Of a DNA stretch of 64,000 nucleotides, positions 51,901 through 60,752 are shown piece by piece (position 1 is the first letter of the stretch; every line of letters begins with the position of its first letter). Both the position numbers and the translations under genes were made by a program. The notes below the pieces were generated by a model. It worked only from the letters and a program-made list of their open reading frames with translations, searched no databases and had not been told where the DNA came from. Origin of the DNA: UBA4732 sp002404095 (GTDB taxonomy: Bacteria > Planctomycetota > Planctomycetia > Gemmatales > Gemmataceae). The DNA is taken from positions 62,001 to 126,000 of the forward strand of contig DAIPWT010000001.1 in the NCBI GenBank assembly GCA_036783645.1, read 5' to 3'.

Positions 51901-54019
51901 CGAAGCGCTGCAGGAAGAATTGTTGTCGTTGGTGGACGAGCGCTTGGTCAAGGCGGCGCCGGACGTGCTGGCGCAGGGACGCATCGCGGCCATGGTGGCC
52001 GGCGCCACGGAAGTGGAACGCAAGCCATTGGAGGCGCGAATCGCTTCGCGTTGGAAGGAAATTGAAAGCCGGGACGATCCCGCCGAACTGCGGAAGTTCG
52101 TGACGCTTTTCGGCTCGCTATTCGCCGTGGGGCAGGAAGCGCGTCTCCACCTAGCCGAACGGCTCATGGACGACGACAAAGATCCGAACGCGCTGATCGA
52201 CGCCGAGCGGCAGCTAAGTTTGCTGCGCGCCCGCACGCGCGACCCCGAGGTGGCGGCGAGGGCGGTGGAGAGCCTGGCCCGGCTGAACACGCGCAAGGGA
52301 CTGCTGGAAGACGCCGCCTATTATTACCGCGTGTTGCGCGACCGCTATCCGACGGTGAAGGTGCGCGACGGCAAGACGGGCGCCGACATTTTTAACGAAA
52401 TGGCCACGGACAAACGGCTCTGGTCGCACCTGGACGCCCCGCCGCCGTTCGGCGCCTCCGGCAGACTCCATGCGACGGCGGAGCCTGAGAATTCCCAGTT
52501 GCGGAACCAGACGTTCAAGTTCAGCCACGACGGCGAAGACCTACCGTTCTTCCAGCGCTACAGCCTCGGCATCCAATTCGGCGCCGGCAATAATAATGAA
52601 CAAATCAAGCTGGTGGATCGGACGACGGGCGAGCCGTATTGGAAGGCTGCGATCTCCGTCCCCAATACGATGTTCCAGTCCGTATTCATGAACAACAACA
52701 TGTACATGCAAGTCAACCGGGGCTTTATTCGGGGCGGATTTCCGGGCGCGGTCGGCGCGAGCAGCCAGCCGCCGCCGGCCCCGCATTTCGCATTTATGAA
52801 CATGGGTCACCTCGTCGTTCTGCCGGTCGGCCACATGGTCTTTGGCCTCGACGCCGCCACGGGCCGGAAACTATGGACGAAAGACCTTATCAACGGCGCC
52901 AGCGGCCCCGACGCGGCGCAGCCCAACGGCCGTGGGCCGTTCGCCCAGGTGACGGTCGATCCGCGCGACGGCAGTGTGCAGGTTCTCCACGCCGACGGCT
53001 GGACGCAACAACTCGGCCAGACCGGCCCGCTGGAAGGGGCCGCGGTTTGCCTGCAAACGAAGGATTCCCTGACGGCCGTCGATCCCGTCAGCGGCCGCGT
53101 CTTATGGATGCGCTCCGACGTTGGCCCGCGCAGCCGCATCTTCGGCGACGATCAGCATGTTTTCGTAGTGGAAATGTCGTCAGACGCCAAATCGGTCCCG
53201 GTTTCCACGCGCGTGTTCCGCCTTTACGACGGGGCGACCGTCAAGGCGCCGGACTTCCACCACCTGTACGATTCCGAGCGCCGTATTCGCCTGGTCGGCC
53301 GCGACATCCTCGTGGCCGACAAAGACAAGGACGCCGTGACGCTGCGGCTGTACGACCCGCTGACGGGCAAAGACATATGGAAGCAAGCGTTCGCCCCGAA
53401 ATCGCACGTATTGCGGACGGAAGGCGGCGACCTGGCCGGCGTGGTCGAGCCGAACGGTCAGGTGCGCGTCATTGACCTGACGACGCGGAAGGAAGTGCTG
53501 AAGCCTAACAGCGAAAAGATCAAACTGGAAGACTTAACAAAAGATGTGACGCTGACCGTCCTCGGCGACGCCTCGCATATATACGTGATCCCCGATGGCC
53601 CCGTGGAAGCGGGGATTCACGTGAACACGAACTTGCTGCCGGGCACTGGTCTCCGCGGACTGAACGTCAATGGTCGGATTTACGCCTTCCCGCGCGCGGC
53701 GGGCGCGCTGTACTGGGAAGCGTTCGCCCCCAACACGCAGTTGGTATTGGATCAGTTCCAAGAGATGCCGATGTTGCTGTTAACAGCGAACGCCATGAAG
53801 CAAGAACCTACAGGCCAGATGACCCCAAAGTCCTCGGTTCAAGTCATCGAGAAGCGGACGGGCAATCTGAAGCTGGACGATCACAACCTAACGAATCAGC
53901 AATTCCATACCTTGGAGGTGGACGGCCGCAACGGCAAGATCGAATTCATCAGCCCGATGGAGAAAGTCACGATCGCGCTGGAAAGCGACAAGCCGACGGC
54001 TTCCAAGCGGGCGCCGTGA
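48998..54019 (+). CDS. Very large exported protein with PQQ-like propellers and TPR repeats
   Basis: The 1673-residue protein has a signal peptide (VVVVLTAVAALGCAACLHSAFA). Helical TPR-like repeats follow (residues 40-240). A PQQ-like propeller covers about 340-830, with SLHCVNLKDGTPAWSRP and VIIVGTKTAHAYTLAKGDDAW. A second TPR stretch has NPNDPKGLFDRGELSLEEGNL and then a second propeller with HMVFGLDAATGRKLWTKDL. A third strand-rich region ends the protein. The ATG at 48998 is used because AAGGAAG gives it the better spacing than the ATG six bases earlier. It may act as a periplasmic scaffold. It is followed by a Tat-exported protein and the moxR cluster, and may belong to that system. Confidence 0.82.
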   Translation: MSWSLRRVVVVLTAVAALGCAACLHSAFAQVQIKEGKTTVIIDGPALPPSATGSADAASFDLPKDAQARRSIEAALDYINAKRWPEVVEALQRILDDPQDKFAPLPRKGPDGKEVIVPTSVRAEANRLLANLPAAGLEAYKTFGKAGPKADEYLKKAKDAATTEERLALLGLVVRRYLHTDAGGEAADQLATHYMDRGDFRTAGRYFSLLMTRAGGADSLSPETLFRAAYAFHQADDKGGEDSIWQTARARGIREVYFGDEARSVTELKDYLGGLARAVDVVGRQWAYFLGDVSHTGKGEGGPAFMGPTNLIQRTDVPSGATNANGSSRPQTFDTKLGILFKTAADHLARVNQPVMPSQFPVAALVTRRTTKGGGKKTPLVVYRTYAGIEAVNMETGGRVGYSPISGGFDWFMQDSGRESVLNQWNALYMGNPAQGQPAQRPGIVFENTTIGTLSTDGEFAYTIEDLAVPPPAAYAQQMGFPGNPNPNMGWPPEIVKALSHSRLMAYDLTRDCAIAWNVPAENEKGEFADCYFLGPPLCLNGKLYVLSEKQQELRLICMENVRNGLGWTPKIDFVLSLGTARDNQMQQDPLRRIHAAHLSYGEGVLVCPTNLGYVIGIDLLQDSLLWAYPYRDKTDAPEDTGMVMGPGGMAIRGRFIGGMNPNGMYNPSPPQSGWKVSAPIIQDGKVVFTAPDSKSLHCVNLKDGTPAWSRPRQENDLYLGGVVNGKVIIVGTKTAHAYTLAKGDDAWTVETGLPSGFGAASDNTYYLPLQKSIASKEPEICAIDVDRGIVTGHTKARAVEGKDVKSPGNLLFFNDEIVSQTIDEVVAYPQLKIKIAAMTEALKANPNDPKGLFDRGELSLEEGNLEGAVQDFRQVLRNNPPADLVGNVRNKLYDALTEDFQHNFDKAERYEEDYAALCSLDLPAGATETQRVEARRRRTNYLYLIAKGKEGQRKLTEAFDKYLEMNSEALQEELLSLVDERLVKAAPDVLAQGRIAAMVAGATEVERKPLEARIASRWKEIESRDDPAELRKFVTLFGSLFAVGQEARLHLAERLMDDDKDPNALIDAERQLSLLRARTRDPEVAARAVESLARLNTRKGLLEDAAYYYRVLRDRYPTVKVRDGKTGADIFNEMATDKRLWSHLDAPPPFGASGRLHATAEPENSQLRNQTFKFSHDGEDLPFFQRYSLGIQFGAGNNNEQIKLVDRTTGEPYWKAAISVPNTMFQSVFMNNNMYMQVNRGFIRGGFPGAVGASSQPPPAPHFAFMNMGHLVVLPVGHMVFGLDAATGRKLWTKDLINGASGPDAAQPNGRGPFAQVTVDPRDGSVQVLHADGWTQQLGQTGPLEGAAVCLQTKDSLTAVDPVSGRVLWMRSDVGPRSRIFGDDQHVFVVEMSSDAKSVPVSTRVFRLYDGATVKAPDFHHLYDSERRIRLVGRDILVADKDKDAVTLRLYDPLTGKDIWKQAFAPKSHVLRTEGGDLAGVVEPNGQVRVIDLTTRKEVLKPNSEKIKLEDLTKDVTLTVLGDASHIYVIPDGPVEAGIHVNTNLLPGTGLRGLNVNGRIYAFPRAAGALYWEAFAPNTQLVLDQFQEMPMLLLTANAMKQEPTGQMTPKSSVQVIEKRTGNLKLDDHNLTNQQFHTLEVDGRNGKIEFISPMEKVTIALESDKPTASKRAP

Positions 54020-54032
54020 TCGGCTAGTTTAT

Positions 54033-54082
54033 AGACCCCATAAGTCTTATAAGTCCTATAGGTCCCATAGGACTTATAGGTA
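54033..54082. repeat. TCCTATAGG-type repeat with a small palindrome
   Basis: ATAAGTCCTAT (54049-54059) pairs with ATAGGACTTAT (54067-54077), and neighbouring TAAGTC repeats extend it. Same family as the runs at 1895-1942 and around 21200-21385. It starts shortly after the propeller gene stop. Confidence 0.7.
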
Positions 54083-54184
54083 GTGTATCGTCAGGTTGTG
54101 AGAAAGCGGCGGTTGAATCGTCAGAACGTATGCGGGCCGCGTCGTCGCCGAGACGCCGCCGTTGTCCAATAAGGAGCCGACCTG

Positions 54185-55360
54185 ATGCGCACCCCTTTTC
54201 GACTAGACCCTACGCGGCGCGAGGCGCTGGCGGCAGGAGCCGCCGGTCTCGGCGCCCTGGCGCTGCTGGGGACGGGCGCCAACCGAGCGCGGGCCGACGA
54301 AATCCCGGCCGAGTATCGGCCCTGCGTGGACAAAGGTCTCGATTGGTTGGCCAAGACCCAGAGCAAGGACGGCCATTGGGAAGCGTTCGGCGGCCAGTAT
54401 CCGCTGACGATGACCGGCCTGAGCGGCATGGCCATGTTGATGCAGGGCAGTACGCTCCGCGAGGGCAAGTACAAAGACCACATCCGCCGGGCCGTCGATT
54501 GGCTCATGGCCCGCAGTATGCCCAACGGGATGCTCGGCAACCCCAACATCCCCGGCGAGGCCGGCCGCTATATGTACGGCCACGGCTACGCCTTGCTCTT
54601 TCTGTCCTGCATCTACGGCGAAGAAGATGAAGGCGAACGGCGCCGTAAGCTCGAAGACCAGCTGACGCGCGCCGCCAAGTTCACGCGCGACGCCCAGACG
54701 GAGCGTGAATCGACGCGCTTCAGAGATAAAGCCAATAAGCCACTCAAATTAGGCGGCTGGGGCTACATCTCGGCCAAAGAAGGCAACAACTTCGACGAAG
54801 GCTCCGTGACAATCACTCAAGTACAGGCTTTGCGAGCGGCGCGCGACGCCGGCATTGTCGTGCCGCCGGACGCAATTCAGAACGCGGTCAACTATCTCCA
54901 GGAATCGACCAACGAACAGGGCGGCGTCATCTATAGTCTGGCGGGCGGCGGCGGCGGTGACGGCCGGCCGGCCCTGACCTCGGCCGCCATCTCCTGCGGG
55001 TTCAGCGCCGGCGACTACAACTCGCCGCTTGTCAAGAAGTGGCTGACGTTCGCCCGCTCAGTCGTGCAGCCGGTCGGCGACGTGCGTTTCGCCCAGCACG
55101 ACGAGTACACGCACTACTACTACGCCCAGGCCATTTACAAGCTGGGCGAGGACGGTTACGGTAAGTTGTTCCCCGAGTCGAAGGAAGCCGACCGTCTTAA
55201 GTGGAGCACCTACCGCGCTCATACGTTCCCTAAGCTCAAGGCCGCTCAGACGAACGACGGCAGTTGGACCGGCGGCCAAGTCGGGCCGTCGTTTATCACC
55301 GCCGTGCATCTAGCCATTATGCAATTGGACAACGCCTGTCTGCCGATTTATCAGCGCTAA
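54185..55360 (+). CDS. Tat-exported protein of the terpene-cyclase/prenyltransferase fold
   Basis: The 391-residue protein starts with a twin-arginine signal (TRREALAAGAAGLGALALLG). The mature part is an alpha-barrel like squalene-hopene cyclases, with QW-type repeats such as GLDWLAKTQSKDGHW, AVNYLQESTNEQGGV and KLKAAQTNDGSWTGGQVG. The length is well under a true cyclase (about 630) and no DxDD catalytic motif is present, so it is probably a scaffold or binding protein of the repeat fold rather than a hopanoid enzyme. AAGGAG precedes the start. MoxR follows 34 bases later, suggesting one transcript. Confidence 0.75.
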   Translation: MRTPFRLDPTRREALAAGAAGLGALALLGTGANRARADEIPAEYRPCVDKGLDWLAKTQSKDGHWEAFGGQYPLTMTGLSGMAMLMQGSTLREGKYKDHIRRAVDWLMARSMPNGMLGNPNIPGEAGRYMYGHGYALLFLSCIYGEEDEGERRRKLEDQLTRAAKFTRDAQTERESTRFRDKANKPLKLGGWGYISAKEGNNFDEGSVTITQVQALRAARDAGIVVPPDAIQNAVNYLQESTNEQGGVIYSLAGGGGGDGRPALTSAAISCGFSAGDYNSPLVKKWLTFARSVVQPVGDVRFAQHDEYTHYYYAQAIYKLGEDGYGKLFPESKEADRLKWSTYRAHTFPKLKAAQTNDGSWTGGQVGPSFITAVHLAIMQLDNACLPIYQR

Positions 55361-55394
55361 CCGAGCATCCTTCATCCTCCAAGCGAGACCCCGC

Positions 55395-56516
<1,122 letters not shown>

Positions 56517-56526
56517 AGTTTTAATT

Positions 56527-56588
56527 TACAAGCCTAAAGCGCAAGCGAAGGGCATTGTCAAAACCTTCGCTTGCGCTTCAGGCTTGTA
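56527..56588. repeat. CGCTTGCGC-family palindrome between moxR and DUF58
   Basis: Arms 56527-56551 and 56564-56588 (25 bp) have one mismatch. Core TACAAGCCTGAAGCGCAAG. It fills a gap inside an otherwise co-directional cluster. Confidence 0.88.
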
Positions 56589-56629
56589 TGAAAGTATGAC
56601 AGCGCCCGCGCACCCCCTGAGAATCCCCC

Positions 56630-57571
56630 GTGCCAGTAAACGAAGACGATCCCCGCCGCTTTCTGCACCCTGAGACGATTGCCAAGATCACGCGCCTGGA
56701 ACTGCGGGCGCGGCACGTCGTCGAAGGCTTCATCAGCGGAATGCACCGCAGCCCGGTCTACGGCCACAGCATCGAATTCGTCCAGCATCGGGAATACACG
56801 GCTGGCGACGACATTCGCCACCTCGATTGGAAAGTATGGTCCAAAACAGACCGCTATTATATCAAACAGTACGAGGCCGAGACGAACCTGCGCTGCCATC
56901 TCATCGTGGACGTCAGCGAGTCGATGCACTACGGCCGCGGCGCCCTCAATAAATACGCCTACGGCTGCACGGCTGGCGCCTGCCTCGCTTACCTGCTGCT
57001 GCGCCAACAGGACGCCGTCGGCTGCATCACGTTCGATTCGGACGTGCGCCAGATCGTGCCGGCCCGTAGTCAGATGACGCACATCGACGCCATCGTCAAC
57101 GCGATGCACGTCAGCAAGCCGCGCGAGAAGACCGACATTCAAAAAATCCTGCGGCGGGCCACGGAAACACTGCACTCGCGCAGCATGATTGTGCTGATCT
57201 CCGACCTGCTGATCGACCGTGAGCCGTTGATGCGCAGCCTGGAAATGCTCACCCAACGGCGCCATGACATCCTCGTTTTTCACGTCCTGGACGAGGACGA
57301 GATGACGTTTCCGTTCGCGGGAACCACCCGCTTTGAGGGCATGGAAGATCCTTTACAGCTCTTATGCGACCCGCGCGCCTTGCGCGAAGGCTATTTGGAA
57401 GCGCTGGACGAGTATTTGACGGAAGTGCGCCGCGGTTGTACGCGCATCGGCATCGATTATCATCTGGTGCGCACCGGCGACTACCTCGACGCCGTGCTGA
57501 CCAAGTTTTTGCATCACCGCATGGACGACCGCGCGGCGCCGGCGGCGGCTCGGGCGCGCGGCCCGCAGTAA
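56630..57571 (+). CDS. DUF58 protein of the MoxR cluster
   Basis: The 313-residue protein has the DUF58 signature REYTAGDDIRHLDWKVWSKT and a vWA-like fold with LIVDVSESM as its metal-site region. Such proteins are usually partners of MoxR ATPases, and it lies between moxR and the BatA gene. I used GTG at 56630 as start; upstream sequence does not resemble the family. It has no clear membrane segment and is likely cytosolic or peripheral. The tail is Ala/Arg-rich. The cluster order matches that seen in many planctomycetes. Confidence 0.88.
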   Translation: MPVNEDDPRRFLHPETIAKITRLELRARHVVEGFISGMHRSPVYGHSIEFVQHREYTAGDDIRHLDWKVWSKTDRYYIKQYEAETNLRCHLIVDVSESMHYGRGALNKYAYGCTAGACLAYLLLRQQDAVGCITFDSDVRQIVPARSQMTHIDAIVNAMHVSKPREKTDIQKILRRATETLHSRSMIVLISDLLIDREPLMRSLEMLTQRRHDILVFHVLDEDEMTFPFAGTTRFEGMEDPLQLLCDPRALREGYLEALDEYLTEVRRGCTRIGIDYHLVRTGDYLDAVLTKFLHHRMDDRAAPAAARARGPQ

Positions 57572-57585
57572 CAGTGCGTATCCTT

Positions 57586-57667
57586 GGCGAGCCGGGTCGC
57601 GTAAGCGCCCGGAGGGAAGGTATAGTCGCAGAAACCATCTCCGGGCGCTTACGCGACCCGGCTCGCC
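57586..57667. repeat. GGCGAGCCGGG-family palindrome, 28-bp perfect arms
   Basis: Arms 57586-57613 and 57640-57667 are perfect complements with a 26-nt centre. It fills the gap between DUF58 and BatA. The half-units at 11911-11940 and 60572-60594 are relatives. Confidence 0.9.
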
Positions 57668-57689
57668 TAGTTTTCTGAAGGTTCTGGCA

Positions 57690-60590
57690 ATGGAATTCGT
57701 AAACCCGTGGTTCATGGCGGTCGGCGGCGCGTTGGTTAGCTCGCCCATCCTCATCCATCTCATCAACCGGATGCGCTTCAAGCGCGTACGGTGGGCGGCG
57801 ATGGAGTTCCTGCTTAAGTCGCAGAAACGCAACCGCCGTAAGCTCATCATCGAACAATTGATCTTGCTGATGCTGCGCTGCCTGCTCGTCCTGCTTGTCG
57901 GCTTGCTGCTCGGCCGGCTGCGCCTCGGCGGCGATACGGGACAGAACGCCTTTCACTTCGTCGTCCTCGACGACACACCGAGTATGGGCGATCATTTTGT
58001 CGAGAACGGCAAGGCGTCGAACTCCTTCGACCTCGCCAAGGACCAGTTGAAACTATTGGCCGACACCATTGCCCAGGCCAGCACGCGCCAACAGATGCGC
58101 GTGGTGTTGCTGTCCGACCTGGACGACGTGGTTTTCGACCAGCAGCTCAACAACGGCGCCGGCGACGAGTTGGCCGCCAAGCTGCAAGACAAGCGCCCGG
58201 CCGCGACGCACGTGGACCCCATCCAGGCCGTCGAAAAGGCGCGCATGGTTTTCTCGACGTTGCCGCGCGGCAAGAAGGTGTTCCACTTCGTCAGCGACTT
58301 TAGAGAGCGCGATTGGAAAACGGGGCCGGAAGCCGAGACGCTGGCCAAGGCCGTGGACGGTCTGACGGCCATCGGCGCCCACGTCAGCTACATCGACACG
58401 GCCCATCGCTTCCGCGGCGCGTCCGAGGAAGGCATCGCCCCGCACGCCAACCTTGCCATCGAGGATCTCAAGCCCGCGACCACAATGGCGGCCGAAGGTG
58501 TGCCGGTCGAGTTCACCGTCGGCGTCCACAATTACAGCACGGAAGCGAAAAAGACCTTCATGCACGTTTATACCCGAAGCATCTACGTGCGCGACGGCAA
58601 GATCGAGGACGGCGAGCGGCTCCAGGAGGATTTGGCTTCCACGGGCGTGATCGACAACCTCCAGCCCGGCAACCGCACGGAGAAGAAGTTCACGCTGCTT
58701 TTCCAGAAGAAGCAACTCGGTCAGGACGTGCGCGAAAGTGACAAGCCGGAAGAGCGCGCCCGCAAGCGACGAGCCGACGCCGAGTTCGTGCAGGTCAGCG
58801 TCCAGATCGACGACGACCCCAAAGACATGGGGCTAGACGCCGACAACGTCCGCGATGTGATCGTGGAGGTGCGCAAGAAGGTGCCGACATTGGTCGTGGA
58901 CGGCAACCCGGCGCGGAGTCGGAAGCGCGACGGCGATCTCTATTATCTGGAAAGCGCCCTCGGCGCCGCCGCTTCCTACGAGATGGAGCGCTGCACGGTC
59001 GAGGAGTTGGATAAGGTCAAATTGGAGCAATACCCTGACGTTTTCCTAGTCAACGTGCCGCTCATCAAGAACGCCGACACGATAAAGAAGCTGGAGGATT
59101 ACGTCTCCAAAGGCGGCAGCGTGGCGTTCTTTATGGGCGACCTGACCGAGCCGGCTTTTTATAACAAGCTATTCAAGGAGAGCGAAAATCGCTCCCATGA
59201 GCATTTGTTCCCCGTGCTGCTTGACGCCCATTTGCCAGAGCCAATGTCGGAAGATGAAATGGCCGACCGGTTGCAGAACGACAAACAGCCGAAAATCCTC
59301 TTCCCCGACGAGTCGAATCCGATCATTCGCGGCCACGTCTCGGCGGTGGAGGACAAGGGCGGCTTGGCGAAGAATCAGGACGCGCTGCGTTATCTGCTGA
59401 TCGACCGTTACTGGAAATGCCTGCCGCAGTCGCAATGGGATCCGGAGCCGAATCAGGCGCAAAAAGTGGTCGTTCTGCCCAATCGCAACTCGATTGACCA
59501 GTATAAGCGCGCCGCTCAGGAGACGATGCAAAAAGCTGCTCTCGCGGTCAACGAGTTGGCGGTCGGAGACGAGAAATTTGAGATCTACAAAGACCGTGTG
59601 GAGGCCGCGCGCAAGAAAGTGGTGGAAGCGCTGAGTACGCCGTACCTGGACAACCTGTACCGCGCCTTCGATGGGCTGATGCACGATCCGGGCGTGAAAG
59701 ACAATCCGAATCGGCCGAACATGGCCGAACTATGGGCGCAACCCACGATGCGCGCCCTCAAGAACGACATCGACGACTTCCTCAAGACGGTGCGTTTCGG
59801 CGACCCGCTGGTGGTGACGCGCCCGTTCGGCAAGGGCCGCGTGCTGGCCTTCCTAACCACGGCCGGCACGTCGATGCGCGGCACGTCGCCCTCGACGTTG
59901 CGCTGGAACGAATGGGCCAGCGGCCTCGCGCTATGGACGTATCCGGTGTTCATCAAACAGATGCAAGAGTACCTCATCAGCCAAAGCGATTCGCGCAACC
60001 GGATCGTCGGTACGGACCTGGCGCTGCCGGAGTTGGAGGCCGCCCGCTATAAGCCGGAGGTGCGCATCAGCTATCAGCCGCAGCCCGACCCGTGGAACAA
60101 AGCGACTGCCGACAAAGCGGGTGGCAATCGTCCGGCCCTACAAATACGGCCGATTCAGCCGCTAACGAAGACCGACGAGGTATACAAATTGACGCTGCCC
60201 GGCGTCGATAAGACCGGCGTCTATACGTTCGAGTTCTTCCCGAACAACGACGCGGGCGGCAAGCCCACGGCCGAAGTGCAGGCGTACGCTTTCAACATGG
60301 ATTCCGCCGCGGAGAGCGACTTGAACCGCGCGACCAAGGAGACGCTGGTGCGCAAGACGGCGGTCGGGACGGGCTTGGCGGCGGGCGGCAAGGTGGTGTT
60401 GCGTTCGCCCGGCGACAGCTTCGAGGACTTCAAAGATCCGCCTCCCGATTTATCCAATATGATCGTGCTGTTTATCTTGATCGCGTTGGTGTTCGCGGCG
60501 GAGCAGGCGTTGGCCGTCCACCTCAGCTTCCATCTGAAGGAAAACGAGGCGGCGGTGTTGACGGGGGCAAAGGCGAGCCGGGCGGCGTAA
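57690..60590 (+). CDS. BatA/vWA-type membrane protein
   Basis: The 966-residue protein starts with the BatA N-terminus MEFVNPWFMAVGGALVSSPI, a hydrophobic helix near residues 53-75 and a vWA-like domain with VVLDDTPSMGDHF (the DxSxS Ser replaced by TPSM). A large periplasmic region includes a strand-rich part and a glutamine-amidotransferase-like segment (LEDYVSKGGSVAFFMG). A C-terminal helix (NMIVLFILIALVFAAEQAL) anchors it. The stop TAA (60588-60590) lies in a GGCGAGCCGGG repeat half-unit, so the last residues KASRAA are repeat-encoded. It probably works with the MoxR ATPase at the membrane. Confidence 0.87.
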   Translation: MEFVNPWFMAVGGALVSSPILIHLINRMRFKRVRWAAMEFLLKSQKRNRRKLIIEQLILLMLRCLLVLLVGLLLGRLRLGGDTGQNAFHFVVLDDTPSMGDHFVENGKASNSFDLAKDQLKLLADTIAQASTRQQMRVVLLSDLDDVVFDQQLNNGAGDELAAKLQDKRPAATHVDPIQAVEKARMVFSTLPRGKKVFHFVSDFRERDWKTGPEAETLAKAVDGLTAIGAHVSYIDTAHRFRGASEEGIAPHANLAIEDLKPATTMAAEGVPVEFTVGVHNYSTEAKKTFMHVYTRSIYVRDGKIEDGERLQEDLASTGVIDNLQPGNRTEKKFTLLFQKKQLGQDVRESDKPEERARKRRADAEFVQVSVQIDDDPKDMGLDADNVRDVIVEVRKKVPTLVVDGNPARSRKRDGDLYYLESALGAAASYEMERCTVEELDKVKLEQYPDVFLVNVPLIKNADTIKKLEDYVSKGGSVAFFMGDLTEPAFYNKLFKESENRSHEHLFPVLLDAHLPEPMSEDEMADRLQNDKQPKILFPDESNPIIRGHVSAVEDKGGLAKNQDALRYLLIDRYWKCLPQSQWDPEPNQAQKVVVLPNRNSIDQYKRAAQETMQKAALAVNELAVGDEKFEIYKDRVEAARKKVVEALSTPYLDNLYRAFDGLMHDPGVKDNPNRPNMAELWAQPTMRALKNDIDDFLKTVRFGDPLVVTRPFGKGRVLAFLTTAGTSMRGTSPSTLRWNEWASGLALWTYPVFIKQMQEYLISQSDSRNRIVGTDLALPELEAARYKPEVRISYQPQPDPWNKATADKAGGNRPALQIRPIQPLTKTDEVYKLTLPGVDKTGVYTFEFFPNNDAGGKPTAEVQAYAFNMDSAAESDLNRATKETLVRKTAVGTGLAAGGKVVLRSPGDSFEDFKDPPPDLSNMIVLFILIALVFAAEQALAVHLSFHLKENEAAVLTGAKASRAA

Positions 60591-60600
60591 GCGCTTACGT

Positions 60601-60723
60601 CCTCGTTCCCACGCTCTGCGTGGGAACGCAAGGTCGCGACGCTCTGCGTCGCGTCTGGATAGCGCCCGGGACGGGACGCAGAGCGTCCTGACGTGCGTTC
60701 CCACGCAGAGCGTGGGAACGAGG
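60601..60723. repeat. GTTCCCACGC-family palindrome, 30-bp perfect arms
   Basis: Arms 60601-60630 and 60694-60723 are perfect complements, and each arm is itself a near palindrome (GTTCCCACGCTCTGCGTGGG). The centre holds more GACGCTCTGCGTC. The sister is at 16057-16188. It fills the third gap of the MoxR cluster. Confidence 0.92.
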
Positions 60724-60752
60724 ATGTCGAGGTTGTTAAGGGAACATGGAAT

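Noticed and set aside
54185..55360. Active squalene-hopene cyclase
   Set aside because: The protein is far too short, carries a Tat signal and lacks the DxDD catalytic motif.
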